From: Cellulomonas citrea
Lineage (GTDB): Bacteria > Actinomycetota > Actinomycetes > Actinomycetales > Cellulomonadaceae
Reading direction: 5' to 3'
NCBI RefSeq assembly: GCF_009829685.1
Contig: NZ_VWSD01000003.1
Coordinates: 1-64,000, forward strand
Length of the DNA: 64,000 nt
Positions 1 to 7,490 of this stretch are shown piece after piece; position 1 is the stretch's first letter; each line of letters begins with the position of its first letter. The notes under the pieces were generated by a model. It had not been told where the DNA came from. It made no database searches and worked only from the letters and a program-made list of their open reading frames with translations. The translations under genes and the position numbers were made by a program.

Positions 1-70
1 TGCGGGCGCTCACCGCCCGCTGAGCTCGGCGGTCGTCCGCGAACGCACGAAGGCCCGGACGCGCGGAGGC

Positions 71-101
71 CCGGGCGGGCGGATCGGGGGCGCCCGCCCG
101 G
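71..101. terminator. Hairpin downstream of the minus-strand catabolic operon
   Basis: An 11-bp perfect inverted repeat (71-81 and 91-101) around a 9-base loop lies just past the stop of the last operon gene. There is no T-tract, which is usual for actinobacterial hairpin terminators. Bases 1-70 hold nothing I can identify. Confidence 0.6.
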
Positions 102-111
102 ACCGGTCCGT

Positions 112-852
112 TCAGGCGGTGATGGCCCCGTCGATCGGGATGACCGCGCCGTTGATGTAGTCCGAGGCGTCCGAGGCCAGGAAGGCCACGAGCGCGGCGA
201 CCTCCTGCGGCTGGGCGACGCGGCCCTGCGGGACGAAGTGCGACAGGCGCTCCACCTCGGGGGCGCCGCCGGCGATCATCGGGGTGTCGACCACACCGGG
301 CGAGACGGCGTTCACCCGCACGCCCTTGCTCGCGAGCTCGGCGGCGGCGGCGATCGTCATGCCGCGCACCGCCCACTTGCTGGCCGCGTACGCGTGGGGC
401 TGCCCACGGCCGATCATGCCGGCCGAGGAGCACGTGTTGATGATCGAGCCCTTGCCCGCGGCGATCATCACCGGGGCCACGAAGTAGGTGCCGAGGAAGA
501 CCCCGACCTGGTTGGTCTCCACGACCGCGCGGTAGTCGGCCGGCGTGGTGTCGACCAGCGGCTCGTCGAACCACACCCCGGCGTTGTTCACCAGCACGTC
601 GATCCGCCCGAAGCGCTCCAGCACCTGCGCGATCACGGCCGGCCAGGCGGCGTCGTCGCGCACGTCGTGCTCGATGTAGAGCGCGCGGTCGCCGATCTCG
701 GCGGCGATCTGCGCCCCCTGCGACCCGGGCAGGTCGATGAGCACGATGCCCGCCGCGCCCTGCTCGGCGAACAGCCGCGCCTCCGCGCCGCCCTGCCCGA
801 GGCTCGACCCGCCGCCGGTGATGATCGCGACCTTGCCGTCCAGCTGACCCAT
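112..852 (-). CDS. SDR-family NAD(P)-dependent oxidoreductase
   Basis: A 246-residue classical short-chain dehydrogenase/reductase, which probably oxidises or reduces a hydroxyl/keto group of a pathway intermediate in the cytoplasm. The N-terminal Rossmann motif TGGGSSLGQG (near residue 12), the NNAG motif near residue 90 and the YAASK catalytic pair near residue 155 are all present, and the length is normal for the family. The ATG overlaps the stop of the upstream isomerase gene by one base, so it is translated as the last cistron of the eight-gene operon starting at 7408. The FabG-like C-terminus (SDYINGAVIPIDG) fits the family. The substrate cannot be read from the sequence. Confidence 0.93.
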   Translation of the reverse strand: MGQLDGKVAIITGGGSSLGQGGAEARLFAEQGAAGIVLIDLPGSQGAQIAAEIGDRALYIEHDVRDDAAWPAVIAQVLERFGRIDVLVNNAGVWFDEPLVDTTPADYRAVVETNQVGVFLGTYFVAPVMIAAGKGSIINTCSSAGMIGRGQPHAYAASKWAVRGMTIAAAAELASKGVRVNAVSPGVVDTPMIAGGAPEVERLSHFVPQGRVAQPQEVAALVAFLASDASDYINGAVIPIDGAITA

Positions 853-1694
853 CAGACCTCTCCTCGTGCGCTGTGGTAAGCCGCGGACCGGTGCCTGGCC
901 CAGTCCGCGGGGAAGACGGCGTCGATCCCGGCCACCGCGGTCGCCGGCTCACCGTCGCTGGGCACCACCTCGAAGGTGATGGTCCCGTCCCAGCCCCCGG
1001 CGTCGAGCACCTCGCGCAGGAACCGGTAGTCGATCTCGCCGTGGTCCGGCTCGGCCCGGCCGGGGACGTTGCCGACGTCGAGCCGGCCCATCCACGGCAG
1101 GGCGGCCCGCAGGTGGTCGGTGAGGCGGCCCACGGACAGCTGCTGGTGGAACGCGTCGTAGACCATGCGCACCTGCGGGTGGTCGAGCTCGCGGGCGATC
1201 GAGGTGACCACCGCGGCGTCGTCCCACAGGTAGCCGGGCAGGTAGACGGTGTTCATGTGCTCGAGCATGAGCGTGATGCCGGTGCCCTCGACCACCCCGA
1301 TCGCGGCCTGCAGGTTCTCGATCGCGGTGGCGTGCCACTCCTCCCGGGTGACCGGCGGCAACGGGGCGACGATGCCGCCGGTGCGGATCGCGTTGGAGAA
1401 CATGTGCACCTGACGGGCGCCGACGCGCACCGCGGTGTCGACCGAGCGCTTGACCGCCTCGAGCAGCGCGGGACGCTGGTCCGGGTCGGCCAGGCCCACG
1501 TCGCGGTTGCCGAAGAAGCCGTTGATCGCGATGCCGTGGTCGGCCGCCGTCGCGGCGATGGCGTCCATGTCGAGCACCCGCCAGTCCCACAGGTCGACGA
1601 GGTCGAACCCGGCGCGGGCGGCCTGCACCGTCCGGTCGGGGAACTCCAGGTCCGTCCACATGAACTGCAGCGAGATCGCGCGGTCGATGCTCAT
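852..1694 (-). CDS. Sugar-phosphate isomerase/epimerase-like TIM-barrel protein
   Basis: A 280-residue protein of the xylose-isomerase-like TIM-barrel superfamily (AP endonuclease 2 fold), the group containing hydroxypyruvate isomerase and inosose dehydratase. Acidic and histidine residues typical of the metal site occur late in the barrel (LEHMNT near 145, YDAFHQQ near 180, DVGNVPGR near 213, TFEVVPSDGE near 253). Family members isomerise or dehydrate ketoses and keto-acids, so this one may act on a hydroxy-keto intermediate. The start ATG overlaps the hydantoinase stop by four bases (ATGA), and its own stop overlaps the SDR start by one. The family is clear; the reaction is not. Confidence 0.85.
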   Translation of the reverse strand: MSIDRAISLQFMWTDLEFPDRTVQAARAGFDLVDLWDWRVLDMDAIAATAADHGIAINGFFGNRDVGLADPDQRPALLEAVKRSVDTAVRVGARQVHMFSNAIRTGGIVAPLPPVTREEWHATAIENLQAAIGVVEGTGITLMLEHMNTVYLPGYLWDDAAVVTSIARELDHPQVRMVYDAFHQQLSVGRLTDHLRAALPWMGRLDVGNVPGRAEPDHGEIDYRFLREVLDAGGWDGTITFEVVPSDGEPATAVAGIDAVFPADWARHRSAAYHSARGEV

Positions 1695-3055
1695 GCCAGG
1701 GCCGCCTTCTCCGAGTCCGGGATCGACACGCAGCGCCCGCGCCCGTGCCCGGCCGCCACCTCGACGCCGTCAGCGGCCACCACCTCGCCGCGCGAGATCG
1801 TGAGCACCGGCCAGCCGCGCAGGTCCCAACCCTCGTACAGGCAGGTGCCCTTGCCGGTGTGGTGCACCGTCTTGACCAGGTCGAGGTCGACGAGCACGAG
1901 GTCCGCGTCGGCGCCCACCGTGAGCGAGCCCTTGCGCGGGTACAGCCCGAACCGGCGGGCCGGGTTGTAGGAGTTGAGCTCGACGAGCCGCGACAGCGAC
2001 ATCCCGCGCTCGTGCACCCCGAAGTGCAGCAGGAGCGGCAGCTCCCAGTCGAAGGTGACGACACCGGGCTTCTCGTGCCAGATGTCGCCGCCGATCTTGG
2101 CGAACGGCACGTGGTCCGTGCCCAGCGTGCCGACCTTGCCGTCGAGCACCGACTCCCACAGGCCCTCGATCTCGGCCCGGTCGCGCAGCGGCGGCGAGAT
2201 CTTGGCGTCCTTGCCCAGGTCTGGGTCCCAGGCCGAGCGGGTGAGGTAGTGCGCGCAGGTCTCGACCGTGACGTCGACCCCGCGGGCGCGGGCCTCGGCG
2301 GCCATCCGCGGCCCGTTGGCCGCCGTGTTGTGCACGATGTAGAGGGGGCAGCCGGTGATCTCGGCGAACCGGATCATCCGCGCGATGGCCTCCTCCTCCA
2401 TGAACACCGGACGGGACTGGGTGTACGCGGGAAGGTCGTCGCGGCCGGCGGCGATCATCTCGGCCTTGCCGAGCATGGTGAGCTCGGTGTTCTCGCAGTG
2501 CACGCACACGATGCCGCCGGGGATCTTCGCCGCCTCGCGCATCGCGCCGAAGATCCAGGCGTCGGTGGACGAGGTGATGCCGATCGGGTTGCCCGGCTCG
2601 TAGCCCATGTGGCACTTGAACGAGCGCACCCCGGTGGCGGCGACCGTCTCGGGGATGCCGGCGACGTGCTCCTCGCGCTGGATGCCGAAGTGGAAGCCGA
2701 AGTCGATGAGCGCCTGGGCCTCCCCGCGGGCCCGCCGCTCGGCGTAGAAGTCGACGTAGCCGCCGTCCTTGTTGCGGGTGAACAGCAGGATCGTCGTCAC
2801 CCCGCCGCGGGCGGCCGCGGCGGTCTCGGTGCGCATGTCCTCGTCGTAGGAGTAGTTGACGCCGAGGTGGCAGTGCGGGTCGATGACGCCCGGCATGAGC
2901 ACCTTGCCACCGGCGTCGATGTGCCGGTCGGCGGGCGGCAGCGCGTCATCGGCCCCGACGGCCACGATGCGACCGTCCTTGACCGCCACGCCACCGGCGA
3001 ACTCCCCGTCGTGGGTGACCACCCGGGCTCCCGTGATGACCAGGTCAGCCTGCAC
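1691..3055 (-). CDS. Dihydroorotase/hydantoinase-family cyclic amidohydrolase
   Basis: A 454-residue amidohydrolase of the dihydropyrimidinase/hydantoinase/allantoinase group, predicted to open a cyclic amide or imide ring. Metal-site features are in the expected order: HCHLG (first His pair), the carboxylatable lysine in SFKCHMG, VHCEN, a later CAHYL histidine, and the catalytic aspartate in LGTDHVPF. The reading frame is open further upstream, but the coding sequence properly starts at the GTG at 3055 (protein begins V-QADLVITGARV); the upstream extension is the shadow of the next gene. That start overlaps the DpaA-like gene by 11 bases. Among hydantoinases the ring substrate (hydantoin, dihydropyrimidine, N-methylhydantoin) cannot be assigned by eye. 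Confidence 0.9.
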   Translation of the reverse strand: MQADLVITGARVVTHDGEFAGGVAVKDGRIVAVGADDALPPADRHIDAGGKVLMPGVIDPHCHLGVNYSYDEDMRTETAAAARGGVTTILLFTRNKDGGYVDFYAERRARGEAQALIDFGFHFGIQREEHVAGIPETVAATGVRSFKCHMGYEPGNPIGITSSTDAWIFGAMREAAKIPGGIVCVHCENTELTMLGKAEMIAAGRDDLPAYTQSRPVFMEEEAIARMIRFAEITGCPLYIVHNTAANGPRMAAEARARGVDVTVETCAHYLTRSAWDPDLGKDAKISPPLRDRAEIEGLWESVLDGKVGTLGTDHVPFAKIGGDIWHEKPGVVTFDWELPLLLHFGVHERGMSLSRLVELNSYNPARRFGLYPRKGSLTVGADADLVLVDLDLVKTVHHTGKGTCLYEGWDLRGWPVLTISRGEVVAADGVEVAAGHGRGRCVSIPDSEKAALA

Positions 3056-3965
3056 GTCGTCGCTCCTCGATCGCCTCGATGCGCCGGACGATGCCGGCCC
3101 ACTGACTGCCGCCGACGGTGACCGGCGCCCGCCGCCCCATCCCCCGCGCCCACACCGCGCGCAGCCCGCGGGCCCGTGCGGCCGCAAGGTCGACGCCGCC
3201 GGGCGGGGCCGCCACGTCGACGACGAGCGCCCCGGGCGGCAGCAGCGCGAGCAGCGGTGCGCTGAGCACGGCGGCCGGCACGGTGGACAGCACCACGTCG
3301 GCGCCGGGCAGCACCTCGGCCAGGTGGTCGAGGTCGACGGTGGCCGCACCCGCGGTCCGGGCGTCGGCCCGCTGCACCCCGTTGCGGGCCGCGACGGTGA
3401 CGTGCGCACCGAGCAGCACGAGGGTGCGGGCCAGCAGCCGGCCGATGGTGCCGTGCCCGACGAGCACCACGGACGCACCGTGGATGGTCACGTCGGTGTG
3501 CGCGATGACCTGGGCGAGCACACCCTCGACGACGGCCGGGCCGCGGTCCAGCATGAGCTCGACGTCGTCCTCGTACTCCACGAGCCCGACGCCGGTGGCC
3601 GCGGCGGCGGCACGTAGACCCGCATCGGCGCGGCCGAGCACGATCTGGGCGCCGGGGGCCAGCAGCTGCAGCAGCGCCGCATCGGGCACGATCGGCGCCG
3701 GGGCGTCGGGGGCGAACAGCGAGCCGTCGGCGGCGATGCCGGGGATCGGGAACAGCGCGTAGTGCGCACCGGCGAGCGCGGTGGCCGGGTCGTCGCACCA
3801 CTGCACGCCGGGGAGGGGGGCGGCCGGCGGGGTGAACCCGTGCGCGCGCACGTTCGCCCCGGCGGCGGCGGCGAGCCGGGCGATCTCCTGCTCGCGTTCG
3901 TCACCTGCGACGACGGCCACGACGAGACCGGCCAACGGGCGACCGCCGGCGCTCTGCCCGCTCAT
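3045..3965 (-). CDS. Dipicolinate synthase subunit A (DpaA/SpoVFA)-like NAD(P)-binding protein
   Basis: A 306-residue protein with two Rossmann-like parts. The N-terminal half begins with a GDEREQEIARLAAA segment resembling the DpaA N-terminal domain (a family whose members recognise reduced dipicolinate). The C-terminal half has a dinucleotide site, VGHGTIGRLLARTLVLLGA, near residue 170. In sporulating Firmicutes DpaA/DpaB oxidise dihydrodipicolinate; there is no DpaB and no spore gene here. It sits between the opine-dehydrogenase-like gene (ATGA overlap) and the hydantoinase. I infer a redox step on a cyclic imine or dihydropyridine-like intermediate. A D-2-hydroxyacid-dehydrogenase-like role is the main alternative. 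Confidence 0.7.
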   Translation of the reverse strand: MSGQSAGGRPLAGLVVAVVAGDEREQEIARLAAAAGANVRAHGFTPPAAPLPGVQWCDDPATALAGAHYALFPIPGIAADGSLFAPDAPAPIVPDAALLQLLAPGAQIVLGRADAGLRAAAAATGVGLVEYEDDVELMLDRGPAVVEGVLAQVIAHTDVTIHGASVVLVGHGTIGRLLARTLVLLGAHVTVAARNGVQRADARTAGAATVDLDHLAEVLPGADVVLSTVPAAVLSAPLLALLPPGALVVDVAAPPGGVDLAAARARGLRAVWARGMGRRAPVTVGGSQWAGIVRRIEAIEERRRAG

Positions 3966-5047
3966 GCCGGCACCCCGCCGACCAGGTCGAGCACCTCGGG
4001 CACCCCGAGGTGCTCGATGCCCATCCGGGCCGCCGTCCGACCCGCGGGCAGGTCGCCGACCGCGGTGCGGGCCAACGTGAGGAGCGAGCGGGCCACCGGC
4101 ACATCGACCCCGCCGACCCGGGCCAGCGCCAGGAACGGCACGAGGCCGAAGGGCATGTCCTCGCGGTAGTAGCGGTGGGCGAACGAGCCCGGGGCCGCGA
4201 TGGTGGCGTTCGCCTCACCCTGCCGGATGGCCCCGCCGAGGTCGCCGGTCGCCGCGGTGGCCGCGTCGACCGTGCCGACGAGGGCCATCTCGTCCACGAG
4301 CGGCAGCAGGGTGTGGCCGAACGCGGCACCGACCGCGATCCGTTCCTCGTCGAGGGCCGCCAGCACGCGCACCACACCGTCGGTCATGCCCTCGCGGTAG
4401 AAGGTGAACCGGCCGCCGGTGGCCTGCACCCACGCTGCCCCGAGCACCGCACCCGGCGGGTGCAGCACGAGGTTGACGTCGCTGAGCGAGGTGACGAGCA
4501 CATCGGCCACCGGGTCGACCTGCGCGAACAGCTCGCGTGCGCCGTCGAGGGCGACCTGGCCGCCGGGCAGCGCCGCACCGCGCACGCCGGCGGCCCGCCC
4601 TGTGGTGCGGACCAGGCCGTCCGGGTCCACCCGGCCGACGTAGGTGAGCGTGGACAGCTCGGCGATCGGTGGGACCGGCACCCCGGCCTGCACGAACACG
4701 GTGCGTGCGTGCAGGGCTCCGCCGGGGTGACCGGGGTTGAGCACCACCGGCCGCGCGCAGCCGGCCGCGGCGAGCGCGGTGAACACGGCCTCGTGCACGG
4801 GGGCGGGCAGCGTGACGAGCACGAGGTCGGCCCCCGCCAGCGCGGTGGGCAGGTCGGTGGTCACGAGGTCGGGGCGCACGGTCCCGGTGCCGAGCACACC
4901 GGCGTACCGCACCTCGCCGTCGGGCACGTGCACGGCCAGGGTGTCCGCGCTGCGGTTCCACAGCTGGACCCGGTGCCCGGCGCCCTGCAGCTCGACGAGC
5001 GCCGAGAGCCCCCCGGCGCCGGCCCCGAGGACGGCGACGACGCTCAC
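3962..5047 (-). CDS. NAD/NADP octopine/nopaline (opine) dehydrogenase family protein
   Basis: A 361-residue protein starting at a GTG whose GTGA overlaps the stop of the upstream enolase-superfamily gene. The frame is open far upstream but that part is not coding. The N-terminal dinucleotide motif VLGAGAGGLSALVELQGAGH is followed by a typical opine-dehydrogenase C-terminal domain containing NLVLHPPGAVLGA (near 215) and a FYREGMTDGV segment (near 240). The family joins or cleaves an amino acid and a keto acid through a secondary amine, or acts as related ketopantoate-reductase-like reductases. In a catabolic operon, oxidative cleavage of a secondary-amine intermediate is plausible, but this is inference. 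It neighbours a second NAD(P) enzyme (DpaA-like). Confidence 0.82.
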   Translation of the reverse strand: MSVVAVLGAGAGGLSALVELQGAGHRVQLWNRSADTLAVHVPDGEVRYAGVLGTGTVRPDLVTTDLPTALAGADLVLVTLPAPVHEAVFTALAAAGCARPVVLNPGHPGGALHARTVFVQAGVPVPPIAELSTLTYVGRVDPDGLVRTTGRAAGVRGAALPGGQVALDGARELFAQVDPVADVLVTSLSDVNLVLHPPGAVLGAAWVQATGGRFTFYREGMTDGVVRVLAALDEERIAVGAAFGHTLLPLVDEMALVGTVDAATAATGDLGGAIRQGEANATIAAPGSFAHRYYREDMPFGLVPFLALARVGGVDVPVARSLLTLARTAVGDLPAGRTAARMGIEHLGVPEVLDLVGGVPA

Positions 5048-6198
5048 GCCGCGTACCGCGCCAGCTTGGCCCGGTCGACCTCGATGCCGAGCCCGGGACC
5101 GGTGGGCGCCTGCACGACGCCGTCGACGAAGACGAACGGCTCGGTGACCAGGTCGTCGAGGTAGTAGACCCCGGCGACGGCCGGGCCGCCCGAACCGGCC
5201 GGCTGGGACACCGGGCACACGCTGGGCAGCACGGCGTTCGGCATCGCCACGCCGAGGGCGAGATTGGCCGCGTTGCCGATGCCGGTCTCGATGGACCCGC
5301 CGATGTCGTAGGTCATGCCGAGCGACTCGCCGATCTCGGCCTGCCGGCGCGCCCGGTAGAGCCCGCCGGGCTTGGTGACGTAGCAGGAGAAGCAGGCGGC
5401 GGCGTCGGCGGCGTCGAGCTCGAGGATGTCGTGCACCGTCCAGGCGGACTCGTCGGCCATCACGGGGGCGGAGATGCGGGCGGCGACGCGGGCCAGGGCG
5501 GCCGTGCCGGCGACGGGCTGCTCGCACAGCAGCAGGTCGTACTCCTCCTGCTGCAACGTGATGCGCACGGCCTGGTCCACCGTGGTGTAGCCCTCGTTCG
5601 CGTCGACCCGGATCTTCACGTCGTCGCCGACGAGGGCGCGCAGCTCCCGCACGAGCGCGACGTCGTACACGGGGTCGATGCCGGTCTTGCACTTGATGGT
5701 GCGGGCGCCCTCGGCGACGGCCTGCTCGGCCTCGGCGAGCGCGGCGCCCAGCTCCATGATGCCCAGGGAGTGCGCGACCTCGATGCCGTCCCGGAACCGG
5801 CCGCCGAGCAGGTCGGCGACCGAGACGCCCAGACCCTTGCCGGCCGCGTCGTAGCAGGCCATGTCGAGGGCGGCCTTGGCGTAGGGGTGCCCCTTGATGG
5901 CCCGGTCCATGGCCTTGTGCACGAGGGCGATGTCGAGCGGGTCGAGCCCGCGCACGGCCGGGACCAGGTAGTCGGCGATGACGTGCGCGACGGTCTGCGG
6001 CGTCTCGCCGTAGTAGCGCATCGCGGCGCCGCCCCAGGTGGCGCCGGCCGGGGCCTCGCCCCAGCCGGTGACGCCGTCGTCGGTGACGAGCTCGACGATG
6101 GCGTGGTACCCGATGGGGCTGGTCATCTTGGAGGCCCAGTTGTGGTCCCGCCGCGCGGGCAGGTGCACCAGGTGGACGACGGCGTCGGTGATCTTCAT
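5044..6198 (-). CDS. Enolase-superfamily (mandelate racemase/muconate lactonizing) enzyme
   Basis: A 384-residue enolase-superfamily member. The capping domain comes first (to about 130), then a barrel with the KxK motif in IKCKTG (near 168), metal ligands D in RVDANEG (near 195), E in LLCEQP (near 220) and D in MADESAW (near 245), and the last-strand lysine in YVTKPGG (near 275). The KxK plus late lysine pattern is that of the muconate-lactonizing/dipeptide-epimerase subgroup, which abstracts a proton alpha to a carboxylate. The likely role is racemisation, cycloisomerisation or N-acyl amino acid racemisation of an intermediate. The start ATG overlaps the isochorismatase-VOC stop by four bases. 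Confidence 0.9.
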   Translation of the reverse strand: MKITDAVVHLVHLPARRDHNWASKMTSPIGYHAIVELVTDDGVTGWGEAPAGATWGGAAMRYYGETPQTVAHVIADYLVPAVRGLDPLDIALVHKAMDRAIKGHPYAKAALDMACYDAAGKGLGVSVADLLGGRFRDGIEVAHSLGIMELGAALAEAEQAVAEGARTIKCKTGIDPVYDVALVRELRALVGDDVKIRVDANEGYTTVDQAVRITLQQEEYDLLLCEQPVAGTAALARVAARISAPVMADESAWTVHDILELDAADAAACFSCYVTKPGGLYRARRQAEIGESLGMTYDIGGSIETGIGNAANLALGVAMPNAVLPSVCPVSQPAGSGGPAVAGVYYLDDLVTEPFVFVDGVVQAPTGPGLGIEVDRAKLARYAA

Positions 6199-7181
6199 GC
6201 GCGTGCCTCCTCGACGAGCTCGATCTCGTGCCCGTCGGGGTCACGGACGTAGACGGTCCAGCCGTAGGGGCCGGGGGCCGGGCCGCGGACCACCTCGAAC
6301 CCGGCCTCGGCGACCCGGGCGGCCAGGCCGTCGACGTCCTGGGCGCGGAAGCACACGTGCTGCACGGTGCCGGGGGCCGGGCTGCCGGCCTCGACCAGGC
6401 CGAGGCCCTGGTGGGTCGAGACGAACCGGCGCCCGTCGCGGAACTGCTCGTCGACGCGGACCGTGAAGCCGAGCAGCCGCGTGTAGAACGCGAGCGAGGC
6501 GTCCAGGTCGCTGGTCTCCAGCAGCAGGTGGTGCAGGCTCAGGGCCTTCGGTGCGGTGGCCGCCTCGAGCCAGCCGAGCACGTCGGTGCTGGTGGCGAGC
6601 ACGCCGAGGTACTGGTTCCAGACGGCCTGGGCGGTGTCGATCCAGGCCGGGCGCACCGCGGCGATGGCGTCGGTGACGGCGACCACGTCGAAGTCGCGCA
6701 GGTAGGCCTCGCGCAGCGTGGTCTCGACGCACGCGTTGGCGGTGAGCCCGACGACGAACAGCGCGTTGACGCCGAGCATGTCGCACAGGGCCTGCAGCCG
6801 GGTCTGGTAGAACGCGCCGAACCGGTGCTTGGTGACGACGAACGTCGGGTCGTCGACCAGGTCGGCGAGCTCGTCGACGAAGGCCGCGTCCCACGAGCCG
6901 GAGACGGCCGAGACCTGCTTGCGCTTGGCGGTGTGCGAGGCGAGCTGCTTGGCGTCGCGGGCGGCGTCCTTGGCCAGGTGCACCTGCTGGGTCCAGATGA
7001 CCGGCAGCCCGGCGGCCCTGAAGCCCTCGACCAGCGTGCGCACGACGGGGATGGTGGCCTGGGCGGGCTTGACGTCGACGCCGGAGACGCCGAGCGTGCC
7101 CTCGTCGTGGGCGAAGGCGTTCTGCAGGTCGATGACCAGCAGGGCCGCCTTGCTCGCGGAGATCGCGTCGATGGCGCTCAC
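6195..7181 (-). CDS. Isochorismatase-family hydrolase fused to a VOC (glyoxalase-like) domain
   Basis: A single 328-residue reading frame with two domains. Residues 1-200 are a cysteine-hydrolase of the isochorismatase superfamily (catalytic Asp in VIDLQNAF, Lys in VVTKHRFG, Cys in GLTANACVET), the fold of N-carbamoylsarcosine amidase and nicotinamidase. Residues about 205-328 are a vicinal-oxygen-chelate domain with SLHHLLLETSDL at its start and VRDPDGHEIELVE at its end. A GTG start at 7181 gives a GTGA overlap with the tautomerase stop; the longer upstream frame is not coding. The two domains probably act on consecutive intermediates (amide hydrolysis, then metal-dependent ring or C-C chemistry). 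The fusion is unusual in my experience. Confidence 0.88.
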   Translation of the reverse strand: MSAIDAISASKAALLVIDLQNAFAHDEGTLGVSGVDVKPAQATIPVVRTLVEGFRAAGLPVIWTQQVHLAKDAARDAKQLASHTAKRKQVSAVSGSWDAAFVDELADLVDDPTFVVTKHRFGAFYQTRLQALCDMLGVNALFVVGLTANACVETTLREAYLRDFDVVAVTDAIAAVRPAWIDTAQAVWNQYLGVLATSTDVLGWLEAATAPKALSLHHLLLETSDLDASLAFYTRLLGFTVRVDEQFRDGRRFVSTHQGLGLVEAGSPAPGTVQHVCFRAQDVDGLAARVAEAGFEVVRGPAPGPYGWTVYVRDPDGHEIELVEEARA

Positions 7182-7408
7182 GCTTGGGCCTCCTCGTCGC
7201 TCGTCGCGGCGGCCGGCTCGTGGTCCATGTCGATGCCGAGCACCCCGGCCCGCCCCCAGTTCTCCTTGGGGTACTCGCTGATCGCGACGTGCAGAGCGTC
7301 CGGGCGCGCACCGGCGTGGTCGACCATCGCCTGGGTGATCGCGGCCACCAGCGCGCGCTTCTGCGCGACCGAGCGGCCCTCCCACATGTGCACCGTCACG
7401 AACGGCAT
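7178..7408 (-). CDS. 4-oxalocrotonate tautomerase family protein
   Basis: A 76-residue small tautomerase. The start Met is followed by proline, the catalytic Pro1 after Met removal, in MPFVTVHMWEGRS, and QKRALVAAITQAM follows as in the family. The C-terminal 15 residues are a low-complexity tail. The family interconverts enol and keto forms of 2-oxo acids, fitting ring-cleavage products. It is the first gene of the eight-cistron operon, preceded by a strong ribosome site (AAGGAGGAGCAG-ATG) and separated from the transporter gene upstream by a hairpin. Confidence 0.88.
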   Translation of the reverse strand: MPFVTVHMWEGRSVAQKRALVAAITQAMVDHAGARPDALHVAISEYPKENWGRAGVLGIDMDHEPAAATSDEEAQA

Positions 7409-7448
7409 CTGCTCCTCCTTCGTCGTTGCCCCGGCTGGGGCGGACAGG

Positions 7449-7478
7449 CCGCCGCCGGCCCCGAGGGACCGGCGGCGG
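7449..7478. terminator. Hairpin between the transporter SBP gene and the catabolic operon
   Basis: A perfect 10-bp inverted repeat (7449-7458 and 7469-7478) with a 10-base loop lies in the 82-base gap after the minus-strand binding-protein gene. It may attenuate read-through into the tautomerase operon. Confidence 0.55.
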
Positions 7479-7490
7479 ACCCGCGTCGGG

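Noticed and set aside
1-70. End of a plus-strand gene (TGA near 21-23)
   Set aside because: Only seven codons are visible, too few to support a gene.
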